DNA of 64,000 nucleotides, from the NCBI GenBank assembly GCA_017412705.1, contig JAFPWS010000059.1, positions 62,001 through 126,000 of the forward strand, given 5' to 3'. The notes below the pieces were generated by a model. It worked only from the letters and a program-made list of their open reading frames with translations, made no database searches and was not told where the DNA came from. The DNA comes from Prevotella sp. (lineage in GTDB: Bacteria; Bacteroidota; Bacteroidia; Bacteroidales; Bacteroidaceae). Position numbers and translations under genes: made by a program. Positions 25,924 through 34,576 of the stretch are shown here, one piece after another (the first letter of the stretch is position 1; each line of letters begins with the position of its first letter).

Positions 25924-26961
25924 TTACTTGTACTGTTTTAGTAGGGTGATGATGTTCCCGATGAGTGCCGGTGTTTTGTATGGCTTCGCGGGATGCATGC
26001 CACGGACTACGGCAAAGGCGAAGTTGTCGGCCAGGCACTCTTCGGGAGCAATGACATAGTCGGTATTGCGCCCTACCACATCCCAGAAGTCACTGGCATC
26101 CTCTATGGGGTATGTCCGGCTCATGTCGTCGATGGGCACGAGGAAAGTTTTCACGAAATCGAAGAAAGAGACGTCGCCACCACGCTCTGCATGTGCCTCG
26201 GCCCACGTCTTGGTATAGAATGCTACGATTTCGCAGCGGGTCTTCTTACCGCCGATGGTGAACTCGCCATAGTTGTCCATGTGTTCCACGTCAGGATTGA
26301 TGATGATTCTATTGGCGATGACTTCGGGGAACACGATGTCCTTGGGCATTACCGTAAATCCTATCAGGTCATACATCTGCTGGCGGAATGCAGGCGAGTT
26401 GCGCGTGGTGGTGTGGAACAGCTCATGCGCTACGACCTCGGTGAATTTCATCAGCGCTGCCTGGTTCTCTTCATCAGACTTCCCGACCTGAGGCATCAGT
26501 TTGGATATATATTTCTCGCCAAAGAATATCTGGTTCTTGATGGTGTAGGCTGCAGGACCGCCCTCTTCCTCCATAGTGGTCTTGATGAACACGATTTCGG
26601 GCGGTATGGGCAGACTGCAACCAATTTGGCGCAAGCTGTCCTCGACGATGCCGATAGCTGTGGCGAAGAACTGTTTTTCGCTCTCTGTGAAGTCGCGCGT
26701 CTGCTGCCAGGCCATTGCCTGCAGTTCGCTCAGCGTGCCGCCAGTCTTCTCCAGTCGCCAGTCTATATCCAGCTGGCTCATCTTGGCATAGTGCTCCGTG
26801 TTGCCCTGCATCAGCGTCCGTGCCTCGTCAGCTGTAGCCAGGTGGTAATTGATGGTGGTGCCTGAAGGCGGTGTGGGAGGCACCACGGGTATGTCACTTT
26901 GGGAACATGCTGCAAACATAACAGCCAGCAGCAGAATCAGAAATACATTGTTTTTCTTCAT
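25924..26961 (-). CDS. Putative zinc metallopeptidase lipoprotein
   Basis: A 345-residue lipoprotein (signal MKKNNVFLILLLAVMFAACS, lipobox FAAC). The zincin motif HELFH lies in TEVVAHELFHTTTRN, and a likely third ligand is the Glu in PEECLADNFAF some 130 residues later, as in gluzincin-like proteins. The mature protein starts with a Pro-rich spacer. Targets are unknown. The start at 26961 follows the signal peptide; the longer frame to 27042 crosses the -7 box and is unlikely. It ends 2 bp before the queC start and the two may be co-transcribed. Confidence 0.75.
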   Translation of the reverse strand: MKKNNVFLILLLAVMFAACSQSDIPVVPPTPPSGTTINYHLATADEARTLMQGNTEHYAKMSQLDIDWRLEKTGGTLSELQAMAWQQTRDFTESEKQFFATAIGIVEDSLRQIGCSLPIPPEIVFIKTTMEEEGGPAAYTIKNQIFFGEKYISKLMPQVGKSDEENQAALMKFTEVVAHELFHTTTRNSPAFRQQMYDLIGFTVMPKDIVFPEVIANRIIINPDVEHMDNYGEFTIGGKKTRCEIVAFYTKTWAEAHAERGGDVSFFDFVKTFLVPIDDMSRTYPIEDASDFWDVVGRNTDYVIAPEECLADNFAFAVVRGMHPAKPYKTPALIGNIITLLKQYK

Positions 26962-26985
26962 AGTTATACAGTTTTTGTTTTGGGT

Positions 26986-26994
26986 ACAAAGGTA
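26986..26994 (-). promoter_or_regulatory. -7 box (TACCTTTGT) for the metallopeptidase-queC unit
   Basis: Minus-strand match with the last base differing from consensus; 25 bp upstream of the start codon. Confidence 0.6.
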
Positions 26995-27240
26995 CGAATA
27001 AGCGAGAACAATGCAAAACAAAAAACGATTTTTGTTTTGCATTGTCGAACGCCGGTACTGGTATTGAATGGGTAGAGGTGGATGCCCTCGCCGGTGTTAT
27101 AAAGAAAGGATTGCGATTTTGTTACTTTGTTATTTGTTACTTTGTTATTTTTTCCCATTTTTTGTTCCCGGGGAGAGGAAAAATGGAGGGGGAAGAAAGG
27201 AGAATAGGAAATCATTAGTTCCCTCTTTGCGCAAATTGAA

Positions 27241-27289
27241 AACAGCAAAAAGTAACAAAGTAACAAATAACAAATAACTTTTTGCTGTT
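27241..27289. repeat. 13-bp perfect inverted repeat around TAACAAA direct repeats
   Basis: aacagcaaaaagt (27241-27253) is the exact reverse complement of actttttgctgtt (27277-27289). The loop is made of repeated taacaaa units. It may form a terminator-like hairpin or be a short mobile palindrome. Confidence 0.75.
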
Positions 27290-27682
27290 CCCCTAAAAGA
27301 CCGAATGGTTTATTTGCATTTTAAAGGCGAAAATTAGGTTTCAAAAGTATGGTTTTTCGGGATTTTATTTGCAAGACATTTGAAAATTTCGTACCTTTGC
27401 ATTGTCAATAGGAACGATGGATTTTGAGCGCAGGGCACCAAAAATTTGTTTTCAGGCCTGACAAAATTTTCTGCCTGCCCAGAGCGTAAAAAAGTAGTCG
27501 CGAATGGAGACAACAACCAACAAACAACAAACAATAACCAATAACCAATAACTAAAAAAATTAACAAAACCAAACTAAGAGGAGACAACAAGGCGAACAG
27601 TTAGCAACTAGATTTATTAATGCAAGTTTCTTTAAAAGGTGAAATAAACGTGATTTGACTTGCAGATTTTTAAAAAAAATTG

Positions 27683-27691
27683 TATATTTGC
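27683..27691 (+). promoter_or_regulatory. -7 box (TATATTTGC) for 27721-29766
   Basis: Perfect TAnnTTTGC 29 bp before the first ATG. Confidence 0.78.
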
Positions 27692-27720
27692 ATCCGATTT
27701 GCTAAGAATCTAAAAAAGAA

Positions 27721-29766
27721 ATGATTATGAAGACAAAAAAACGTAATTACCTGTTTTCCGCAATCCTAATGATGGGGATTGCGACGATGATGACAGGCTG
27801 TGTCAAAGAAGACATAGCCAGCAATGATAACGGCGGCGGTACTAATCCTACCGATATGAATGTGGACGAGTTGAATGTCAAGGTGACTGCCGACATGCCG
27901 ACAGCCGTGCTGAGCTCGTTTGACGAGAACTCTATGGGTGCAGCCTTAGTGCGCCGTCTGAACATCAAGACCAACGAGGTGACCTCAGACACTAAGATGA
28001 TACTCATCAAGGGTGAGGACATCCAAAATCGCCCAATTACTGAGTGGTTCCAGGCAGCAAAGATATACCTCCAGGGAGGATATATCGCAATAGAGAAGCC
28101 TCTTAATGCCCACATGGTAGAGGTGATGGAGCAGTTGTCGGCAAGATTTGAGCAGGCTACCGTCGAGTTGATGACACAGAGTGGGCATGTAACAATCACT
28201 CCTCCCAAGCAGCAGTCTGGCAATGCCATCAATTCTGATGCAGCGAGGATTAACGCCCGCGTTGCCAATATCGCTGCAATAGCAGGCACACGAGGTGAGG
28301 CCAGCGGAACAGATGCTGTTGCCGAGATGGTCATCTTCTCACCCATGGGTTACTACCAGTGCGAGCCTCACCAGGGTGTCTTGGTCAGATCCTCATACAC
28401 AGATAAGGATGGCAACGAGGTTGTAAAAGAAGAGATATACAATCCCGACTACACCAAGCGCAGCAGCGGTTGCCTTGCCGACGGTGCTGCCATGTGGCTT
28501 AACACCAAGAATGCTCAGACACCTACTAACAAAGTCACCACCCGCGCTGACGGTCAGGGGGCTATCAACGAACTGATGGGCGCCAGCGAAGAGCATTACT
28601 ATCAGACACATTTGGCGACTCGGGATTGGAATGGCCAATCGCGCCATAAGCCTAACGGCTTTACTGAAACCATCCGCGTGTGGGGCAGCCACAATATGGA
28701 GACTAACAAGGACTATTACTTCGTGGAGCAAAAAGCGCTGTCAGCCGTTGGAGGGGAGCAAGAGGGTGATGCCCGCTTTGATGCCAACAAGACCCTTTAT
28801 GCAGGTCCTTACAAAGAAGATGAATGGATAGACGCAAATTACGACTATGATGGCAGGCATTACAGTGGATACTATGGTGCATGGTGGCAACATGGCGATT
28901 ACTCATTGAACCTTGTTGGTTCGGGCACCATAAGGTTAGAGGATGCCCTTCCTACTACCGACAACAACACCACCAGCACATCTATAGCTGTAGGCGAGAC
29001 GCACTCAGAGACAAGCACCGTTGGAGTCTCCATGGGCATGGTAGCTTTTAATCCTTCAGTCGGCCTCAATTACTCACACGGATGGACGAATGGCACCAGT
29101 TATACCATGACCACTACCACCAATACCAAGGAGATAGCGGTGCAGAAGAACACTGAGGCAAACAAGGTGATATGGAAATACGAGAACGGCCAGAAGACCT
29201 ACGACGATTCTAATTCAGACAAGCACAAGATGGCTCCTGACGCAATCACCACTGACGTAAACATGGACAACCAGGCATGCTGGTCAGTAGAGAATCCAGA
29301 AGGGGAATACACCCTGGAGGTCACAAGCGATTCATGGATGGAGAGCATGTGGTCGGACAAAGACGACTGGATATTTGCCATGGAAACGGGAACATTCCCA
29401 GAGGATAATAAATATAAACTCATCGTGCCTAACCGTGCCGTACAGACATGGCACATGGACGTCACCTTCCCTGAGATTGGTCAGGAGGGTCATGAGGGAC
29501 AGAAGGGCCTGCTCACCCAATACTTGAAAGAACAGTTCCCAGACCTCTATCAGACAAAACTGTCGCTTGCCGACAAGACGGCTGAGAGCGAGAACACCAT
29601 CAAGATATTGGTCAACCAGGCAGATTATTTGCTCCACAACACTGATGGCGGTCAGACGCTGCGCGAGTATGCTCTCGACCTCGGCATCTCTCAATATACC
29701 ATCAAGTGGTTTACCACCGATGACAAGCACAGCGTATATACAGTTGATGTTAAGGCAAAAGAATGA
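27721..29766 (+). CDS. Large lipoprotein, possible leukocidin/hemolysin-like beta-pore-forming protein
   Basis: A 681-residue lipoprotein; a signal peptide with lipobox (MMTGC) ends near residue 27. A second ATG two codons on (27727) is equally usable. The middle (about 415-490) alternates small polar and hydrophobic residues in long G/S/T-rich strands: TSTSIAVGETHSETSTVGVS, GLNYSHGWTNGTSYTMTTTT, then NTEANKVIWKYEN. In the leukocidin family the stem and the following KTISY...NSKSVQW region have the same pattern. A C-terminal aromatic segment (WMESMWSDKDDWIFAME) and NRAVQTWHMDVTF would then correspond to the rim and last strands. This is pattern-level similarity only; a structural prediction is needed. 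No immunity-like or secretion gene is next to it. Confidence 0.5.
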   Translation: MIMKTKKRNYLFSAILMMGIATMMTGCVKEDIASNDNGGGTNPTDMNVDELNVKVTADMPTAVLSSFDENSMGAALVRRLNIKTNEVTSDTKMILIKGEDIQNRPITEWFQAAKIYLQGGYIAIEKPLNAHMVEVMEQLSARFEQATVELMTQSGHVTITPPKQQSGNAINSDAARINARVANIAAIAGTRGEASGTDAVAEMVIFSPMGYYQCEPHQGVLVRSSYTDKDGNEVVKEEIYNPDYTKRSSGCLADGAAMWLNTKNAQTPTNKVTTRADGQGAINELMGASEEHYYQTHLATRDWNGQSRHKPNGFTETIRVWGSHNMETNKDYYFVEQKALSAVGGEQEGDARFDANKTLYAGPYKEDEWIDANYDYDGRHYSGYYGAWWQHGDYSLNLVGSGTIRLEDALPTTDNNTTSTSIAVGETHSETSTVGVSMGMVAFNPSVGLNYSHGWTNGTSYTMTTTTNTKEIAVQKNTEANKVIWKYENGQKTYDDSNSDKHKMAPDAITTDVNMDNQACWSVENPEGEYTLEVTSDSWMESMWSDKDDWIFAMETGTFPEDNKYKLIVPNRAVQTWHMDVTFPEIGQEGHEGQKGLLTQYLKEQFPDLYQTKLSLADKTAESENTIKILVNQADYLLHNTDGGQTLREYALDLGISQYTIKWFTTDDKHSVYTVDVKAKE

Positions 29767-29880
29767 GTAACAAGATATGTCTTAACTACTTAACTACTTT
29801 ATATTTATCCATAATCGGCCATAGGGGAGCAGGAAAATGCGTAAACATAATTATTAACAACTAAAAAAGTACATGACAAA

Positions 29881-30891
29881 ATGAAAATTATTGATTGCGA
29901 ATTTCATTATTATTTACCTGAGTTGATGGACTATCTCGCTACAAGAGATAAGGCACCGAGGTATTATCCAGAGACAAAAGTTCTGGAAGTGAGAGATAAG
30001 ATCTATGCCCACCTCAGTGGTGTGACGAACAGCTATCCAATTACGGACGAGTTGATGAATTTCGGTGCGGAGAGAGTGGCTGAGATGGACCGTAACGGCG
30101 TTGACGCCGCTGTGATGTCTTCTTCGCCTGCGTTGGAGGAACTGCCTGAGAAGGAGTGCGTGTATTTCGCTAAGAAATCGAACGACGCTGTGGCAGAACT
30201 CATCAAGAAATTCCCCGGTCGTTTCTTTGGTGCTGCCGTGTTGCCGACACCATACGTCGATGAGGCCATCAAAGAGCTGGAGCGTTGTGTCAAAGAGCTG
30301 GGATTCAAATACTGGCACACACATTCCAATTACATGCACGAGCACCTGTATGAAGAGAAATACCTGCCGCTGCTGGCAAAAGCCGAGGAGTTGGGTTGTG
30401 CCGTCTATGTTCATCCGCAGGCTTCCGACGACAAGGATATGAAGGAGATGGGCTATGTGTATTCTTCGCCCGGTCTCGGCTTCGGACTGGATGCCATGAA
30501 GACATCGCTGAGACTGATTCTGAACGGCACCTTCGACAAGTTCCCTAAGCTGAGAATGATTCTCGGTCATTGCGGCGAGTTCTTCCCGTTCATCATCGAC
30601 AGGGTGGACAACCGCTTTGCATGGATCAAGGACGACGAGGTGAAGATGAAGCACACGGTTGCCTACTACTTCCAGAACAAGAATGTAGTGATGACCACCA
30701 GCGGCATTATGTCTAAAATCACCTTTGAGTGTACCAAGCAGGCCTTCGGCATCGACAGCATCATCTTCGCCTCAGACTATCCCTACGAGTGTCTGGCAAA
30801 CATGATGAAGTTCGTGAAGACGCTGGATCTGACGGAAGAGGAAAAAGAAAAGCTCTTCCACTTGAATGCCGAGAAGTACATTTTAAGCTAG
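29881..30891 (+). CDS. Amidohydrolase-superfamily metal-dependent hydrolase/decarboxylase
   Basis: A 336-residue cytoplasmic TIM-barrel enzyme of the Amidohydro_2 group (ACMSD-like). The first metal motif is DCEFHYY, so the usual HxH is ExH, as in benzoate-type decarboxylases of this group. Other ligands are HPQA, LGHCGEFFPF and the catalytic Asp in ASDYPYE. The substrate cannot be told. It stands alone between the toxin-like gene and a repeat-rich region. I saw no clear promoter box in the 114-bp gap before it. Confidence 0.78.
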   Translation: MKIIDCEFHYYLPELMDYLATRDKAPRYYPETKVLEVRDKIYAHLSGVTNSYPITDELMNFGAERVAEMDRNGVDAAVMSSSPALEELPEKECVYFAKKSNDAVAELIKKFPGRFFGAAVLPTPYVDEAIKELERCVKELGFKYWHTHSNYMHEHLYEEKYLPLLAKAEELGCAVYVHPQASDDKDMKEMGYVYSSPGLGFGLDAMKTSLRLILNGTFDKFPKLRMILGHCGEFFPFIIDRVDNRFAWIKDDEVKMKHTVAYYFQNKNVVMTTSGIMSKITFECTKQAFGIDSIIFASDYPYECLANMMKFVKTLDLTEEEKEKLFHLNAEKYILS

Positions 30892-31047
30892 CGTGGTGTG
30901 CACAGCGGAACCGACCCCGTTTGTGCACATTTCACCGTTTCTTGCGCACAGGATGTTTTTCACCAAGTATCATGTAGAATGTTAGTTCTACCTCTACTAA
31001 ATTATCGTATTTGTTTCAGAAAGACGCTGATTTCTCATCGAACGCCT

Positions 31048-31182
31048 TCACAAACGCATGCGTGCAAAAGGAATCTCGCAAGCATTGTGCTTCGAACCAT
31101 AGTCAAACGAGATGGCCAGCGCTATGCGCTCCTGCTCATCATATAACAGCGTGACGGAATCTACGCCACCACTCAGAATTAA
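31048..31182 (-). pseudogene. Truncated second copy of the queC 5' region
   Basis: Read on the minus strand, this stretch encodes LILSGGVDSVTLLYDEQERI, then ALAISFDYGSKHNACEIPFA and a stop soon after. It matches QueC residues about 5-48 with very few amino acid changes but many silent DNA differences from the intact gene at 25268-25921. The start codon side and the whole zinc-binding part are missing. It is a remnant of a diverged queC paralogue or horizontally acquired copy, not a recent duplication. Confidence 0.88.
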
Positions 31183-31210
31183 ATATCTTGATTTTCTCTG
31201 GAAGTAATTT

Positions 31211-31272
31211 CAAATACTCCGAATAGAAATTAAAATACTCCGAATAGAAATTAAAATACTCCGAAAGTAATT
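31211..31272. repeat. 21-bp AT-rich tandem repeat, three units
   Basis: The unit aaatactccgaatagaaatta occurs at about 31212-31232 and 31233-31253, with a third diverged copy from 31254. A further tactccaaaag follows. Confidence 0.8.
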
Positions 31273-31452
31273 TTTGTTACTCCAAAAGTATTTTTATTAT
31301 TTGACTACGAACGTCCTTTTTAGTCCGTAGCGTGCGAACTCGCAGTCCGACCCGAGCGGACTCGCAGTCCGTAAGGACGGACTAGATGCTCATCAATGGT
31401 GAGATATTTAAAATTGCTTAGTTGATTTCTTGCATATTTCAAAACAACTTGC

Positions 31453-31461
31453 TACCTTTGC
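31453..31461 (+). promoter_or_regulatory. -7 box (TACCTTTGC) for the TonB receptor
   Basis: Perfect match, 83 bp before the ATG. It overlaps a ttgcatgcaa palindrome at about 31459-31468 that could be an operator. Confidence 0.7.
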
Positions 31462-31543
31462 ATGCAAAATATGCAATGAATGAAAAATCTGCACAATAGA
31501 TTCGACTAAATTGATAAGGCAAACTTTTTTTAAATAATAAATA

Positions 31544-33727
31544 ATGTATAAACCACTATTCAACCAGCGCAAAGCCCTCCGCTTCCGACAGTTTACACGG
31601 AAGGGGTACGCCCTATTTGCCTGCTTGGGACGCGTTGTCACCATTGGTGTGCTGAGCGTAGCGACACTCAAGTCTGCTGCTGCGACTACAGCTGATGATG
31701 TCACCGTGACTGACGGTAACACCGCCAGTGTTGTCGTTTCCGACGACACCATAGACAAAGAGGCCAGGCTCGACGACGTCGAGGTGACAGGCTCGCGCGC
31801 ACCGCTTGCATTAGGGCAAGCCGCGAGAATGGTCACTGTACTGAGCCGCGAGGATATTCAGGCGGCGCCAGTACAAAGTATTAACGATTTGCTGAAATAC
31901 GCCGTCGGCGTAGATGTCCGTCAGCGAGGGCCCATTGGCGCGCAGACCGACATCGGCATCCGAGGCTCCACGAGCGAGCAAATCACCATCCTGCTGAACG
32001 GCATCAACATCTGTGACCCGCAGACGGGGCACAATGCCTTCGACCTGCCCTGCGACATCTCCGACATCGAGCGCATCGAGGTGCTCGAAGGTCCTGCCGG
32101 TCGCGTCTATGGCACCTCCTCGCTCGTAGGGGCGATTAATGTCGTGACGAACGACAGGGGCAAGGAGCAAGGAGAATTCGCAACGCCACACTCTGCAGAG
32201 CAGAGAAGGGGCAAGAGGAATGTAGAAGCACGAATAGAAGGCGGTTCCTTCGGCTATCTGTCTGCCGCAGCCAACTATTCTCTGACCCGTGGTCAGAGTG
32301 TGGCGTTGCAATCTCTGACCTCTAACCCCTTACCTCTTACCTCCACCATCAGTGCCTCCTACACGCGGTCCGACGGTTACAGCCGGTCGAAGGCAGGCGC
32401 ACTGAACAGCGACTACACCGGCGGCAAGGTGTTCTATCAAGGCAGCTATTCTCTGACCCGTGGTCAGAGTGTGGCGTTGCAATCTCTGACCTATAACCTC
32501 TTACCTCTTACCTCTAAAATCTCCTGGTACGCAGGCCTGAGCATGAAAGGCTTTGGCTCGAACACCTTCTATAGTGCCAAGTTCGACGAGCAGTACGAGC
32601 AGACCACGAAACTCTATACGGCCATCAAGGGCGAGACCTCCGGATGGATTAACTTCAGCCCATCCATCTACTGGAATCGCTCTTATGACCGTTTTGAACT
32701 CATCCGGGGTTCTGAGGAGAAGGTGCCCTTCAACCACCACCGCACGGATGTCTTCGGGGTGAACCTGAACAGCTGGTTCGACTGGGTGTTGGGACGTACG
32801 GCCTTCGGTGCCGAGTTCCGCAACGAGGACATTGTGAGCAGCAACCTTGGCGAGGCGTTAAACGAGCCTCATGGAAACTACAAGGTAGGGCTGAACCGCT
32901 CGAACCTCTCGTTCCACCTGGAGCATAACATCCTCTTACGGCGATTCACCCTCTCGGCAGGCTTCATCGCTGTGAAGAACACGTGGAACCAGATGCCCTT
33001 CACGGTCTATCCCGGCATCGACGCCAGCTACCGCATCGGCGACAACTTCAAAATCTACACCTCGTACAACTCGTCGCTCCGCATGCCCTCGTTCACCGAG
33101 CTATACTACAGCGTAGGCGGCCACAAGGCCGACCGCTATCTGAAGCCCGAAGAGCTGCGAGCCGTCGAGGGTGGCGTCAAGTATCAGTCGCGCCTGCTGT
33201 CCGTCAAGGCCGGCGTGTTCCATCACCACCAGCGTAACACCATCGACTGGGTGATGGACACCCGCGAGGCTGACCCCGTATGGCAGAGCGTCAACCTGAC
33301 CCGTGTCAACACCCTGGGCGTCGAGACAACTCTCAACTGTCAACTCTCAACTCTCAACTGTCAACTCTCCTACTGCTACCTCCACCAGTCGAAGGACATG
33401 CCCGAACACATGCAGTCGCAGTATGCGCTGGAGTACCTGCGCCACAAGCTGACCGTCCAGCTGCAGGCCCATCTGTTCGGCAAGCTTGACCTGACCCTCT
33501 GCTACCGCTTTCAGGACCGCATGGGCTCCTATACCGACACCGACGGCCAGATACAGCTCTACCACCCCTACAGTGTGGTCGACGCTCGACTGGCGTGGGA
33601 TGCCGACACCTATTCTATATATATAGCAGGCAACAACCTGACCTGCCACCGCTATGTAGACTACGGTAACGTCCGACAGCCAGGCCTGTGGCTGACTGTC
33701 GGAGCGAAATACCACATCCGGCTGTAA
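31544..33727 (+). CDS. TonB-dependent outer membrane receptor carrying in-frame repeat insertions
   Basis: A 727-residue outer membrane receptor. The plug domain (about 70-200) has DDVEVTGSRAPLALGQAARM, IGIRGSTSEQITILLNGINI and IERIEVLEGPAGRVYGTSS, a BtuB/FepA-like signature without the SusC N-terminal extension. The C-terminal barrel ends in a strand closing with GAKYHIRL. Two nearly identical 23-residue segments (YSLTRGQSVALQSLT...LPLTS) lie in early barrel loops and are encoded by a mobile-looking 69-bp repeat; a third, reversed partial copy encodes ATPHSAEQRRG. A further tandem repeat encodes NCQLSTLNCQLS. The ligand is unknown; no cobalamin or heme riboswitch is seen. An outer membrane barrel and two peptidase lipoproteins follow. 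Confidence 0.88.
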   Translation: MYKPLFNQRKALRFRQFTRKGYALFACLGRVVTIGVLSVATLKSAAATTADDVTVTDGNTASVVVSDDTIDKEARLDDVEVTGSRAPLALGQAARMVTVLSREDIQAAPVQSINDLLKYAVGVDVRQRGPIGAQTDIGIRGSTSEQITILLNGINICDPQTGHNAFDLPCDISDIERIEVLEGPAGRVYGTSSLVGAINVVTNDRGKEQGEFATPHSAEQRRGKRNVEARIEGGSFGYLSAAANYSLTRGQSVALQSLTSNPLPLTSTISASYTRSDGYSRSKAGALNSDYTGGKVFYQGSYSLTRGQSVALQSLTYNLLPLTSKISWYAGLSMKGFGSNTFYSAKFDEQYEQTTKLYTAIKGETSGWINFSPSIYWNRSYDRFELIRGSEEKVPFNHHRTDVFGVNLNSWFDWVLGRTAFGAEFRNEDIVSSNLGEALNEPHGNYKVGLNRSNLSFHLEHNILLRRFTLSAGFIAVKNTWNQMPFTVYPGIDASYRIGDNFKIYTSYNSSLRMPSFTELYYSVGGHKADRYLKPEELRAVEGGVKYQSRLLSVKAGVFHHHQRNTIDWVMDTREADPVWQSVNLTRVNTLGVETTLNCQLSTLNCQLSYCYLHQSKDMPEHMQSQYALEYLRHKLTVQLQAHLFGKLDLTLCYRFQDRMGSYTDTDGQIQLYHPYSVVDARLAWDADTYSIYIAGNNLTCHRYVDYGNVRQPGLWLTVGAKYHIRL
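32177..32207 (-). repeat. Reversed partial copy of the GTGTGGCGTTGC repeat, inside the TonB gene
   Basis: Reads on the minus strand as ttctctgctctgcagag followed by tgtggcgttgcga. The hairpin ctctgc-tct-gcagag and the conserved tail match the copies at 32275 and 32446 in the opposite orientation. Confidence 0.75.
32275..32343 (+). repeat. In-frame 69-bp palindromic repeat, copy 1, in the TonB gene
   Basis: Starts with hairpin ctctgacc-cgt-ggtcagag, followed by tgtggcgttgcaa and a tail of acctcttacctc units. It differs from copy 2 (32446-32514) by about two bases and is exactly 23 codons long. Confidence 0.9.
32446..32514 (+). repeat. In-frame 69-bp palindromic repeat, copy 2, in the TonB gene
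   Basis: Same structure, orientation and frame as copy 1, 171 bp downstream. Related single copy in the intergenic region at 41609-41643. Confidence 0.9.
33327..33370 (+). repeat. CAACTNTCAACT tandem repeat inside the TonB gene
   Basis: Two rounds of caactctcaactgtcaactc, encoding NCQLSTLNCQLS. Noncoding relatives on the opposite strand (agtgaacagttaacagtgaa) lie near 34511 and 36128, in gaps between the following genes. Confidence 0.75.
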
Positions 33728-33809
33728 GGGAAAGGCTTGATTTACATCTTGTAAATGTGAAAAAAATAAATAAGCCTGCCAAAGGCAACGATTTTATAGA
33801 TTTTCTGCT

Positions 33810-33818
33810 TACCTTTGC
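33810..33818 (+). promoter_or_regulatory. -7 box (TACCTTTGC) for the outer membrane barrel gene
   Basis: Perfect match 30 bp before the ATG at 33849, so the genes after the TonB receptor may have their own promoter. Confidence 0.78.
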
Positions 33819-33848
33819 CGTGTCAAAATTAAACAACAACAAAGAAAA

Positions 33849-34505
33849 ATGAAAAAACTTTTAACAATGCTGACACTCATGCTGCCCACACTGGCCTTTG
33901 CACAGTGGCGAGTGGGTGTCAACGGTGGTGCTGACTACAACCACTTCATCATCGACAAACACTATCAGACGGACTACTCCTTTGAAGACCGCTGGGGCGT
34001 GACCCTCGGCGTCATGGGACAGTATGACTTCAACAACTGGTTAGGCATCCGCGCCGAGCTCGACTGGACGCAGAAGAACTACCGCCACACGCGCAAGTTG
34101 CAGAAGTCGATGTGCTACGACTACACCAACAACTACCTGCAGTTGCCCGTGATGACGACGTTCAGCTTCGGCGGCAATAAGCTTCGCGGATTCTGCAACA
34201 CCGGTATTTATTTCGGCCATTGGCTGAACAGCGGCCGCGAGGGTTTCGACACCAACAGCTTCGGCTCTCGACAGTACAACTTCAGCGAGGACATCGAGTT
34301 CAACAGCCAGCGAGACCGGCGCTTCGACTTCGGTCTGCTGGCCGGCATGGGTCTGGAGTACCGGTTCCACCGCCATTGGGCTGCACAGGTGGAATTGCGC
34401 TACTACTACAGCTGCGTGAGCACTCAGAAGGACTATCAGCACGTCAGCGACCCGCGCTACAATTCGACCCTGGCCGTGCAGGCTGGCGTGTGGTACTGCT
34501 TCTAA
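33849..34505 (+). CDS. PorT-like outer membrane beta-barrel protein
   Basis: A 218-residue exported protein with signal peptide MKKLLTMLTLMLPTLAFAQ. The mature part is a run of amphipathic beta strands with aromatic girdles: WRVGVNGGADYNHF, WLGIRAELDWTQKNY, YLQLPVMTTFSFGG, FGLLAGMGLEYRF and WAAQVELRYYYS. It ends in WYCF, a C-terminal aromatic as for barrels assembled by BamA. This matches the outer membrane beta-barrel (PorT/OMP_b-brl_2) family common in Bacteroidetes. Function unknown. Confidence 0.8.
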   Translation: MKKLLTMLTLMLPTLAFAQWRVGVNGGADYNHFIIDKHYQTDYSFEDRWGVTLGVMGQYDFNNWLGIRAELDWTQKNYRHTRKLQKSMCYDYTNNYLQLPVMTTFSFGGNKLRGFCNTGIYFGHWLNSGREGFDTNSFGSRQYNFSEDIEFNSQRDRRFDFGLLAGMGLEYRFHRHWAAQVELRYYYSCVSTQKDYQHVSDPRYNSTLAVQAGVWYCF

Positions 34506-34576
34506 AAGGGAATAGTGAACAGTTAACAGTGAAAAATATGCTTCCGACGGAAGATACCTATTATATATATATAACA

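Larger units (their letters stand above)
26995..27720. other. Long intergenic region with repeats, probable leader of the next gene
   Basis: No credible ORF. It holds runs of ttgttactttg/ttatttgttactttg at 27115-27155, their complementary counterpart at 27251-27278, and a -7-like TACCTTTGC at about 27391-27399. From 27500 it is A-rich with repeated caaacaacaaac/aataaccaataacc motifs, which are typical of noncoding Bacteroidetes leaders. Confidence 0.6.
30892..31543. other. Repeat-rich intergenic region with gene remnant
   Basis: No intact gene. It contains a broken queC 5' end (31048-31182), AT-rich tandem repeats (31211-31272), a segment repeating actcgcagtccg (31334-31373) with hairpin gtccgt-aagg-acggac (about 31367-31382), and the promoter of the TonB receptor. 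The contents suggest a site of past insertion and deletion. Confidence 0.7.

Noticed and set aside
27115..27289. CRISPR-like array because of repeated TTGTTACTTTG/TAACAAA units
   Set aside because: Units are short, contiguous and without unique spacers; no cas genes.
31330..31543. Cobalamin riboswitch before the TonB receptor
   Set aside because: No B12-box-like conserved segment was recognised; only a palindrome and promoter are seen.
34220..34576. N-terminal extension of the S41 peptidase overlapping the barrel gene
   Set aside because: The extension is a shadow of the barrel gene; a lipoprotein signal begins at 34577.
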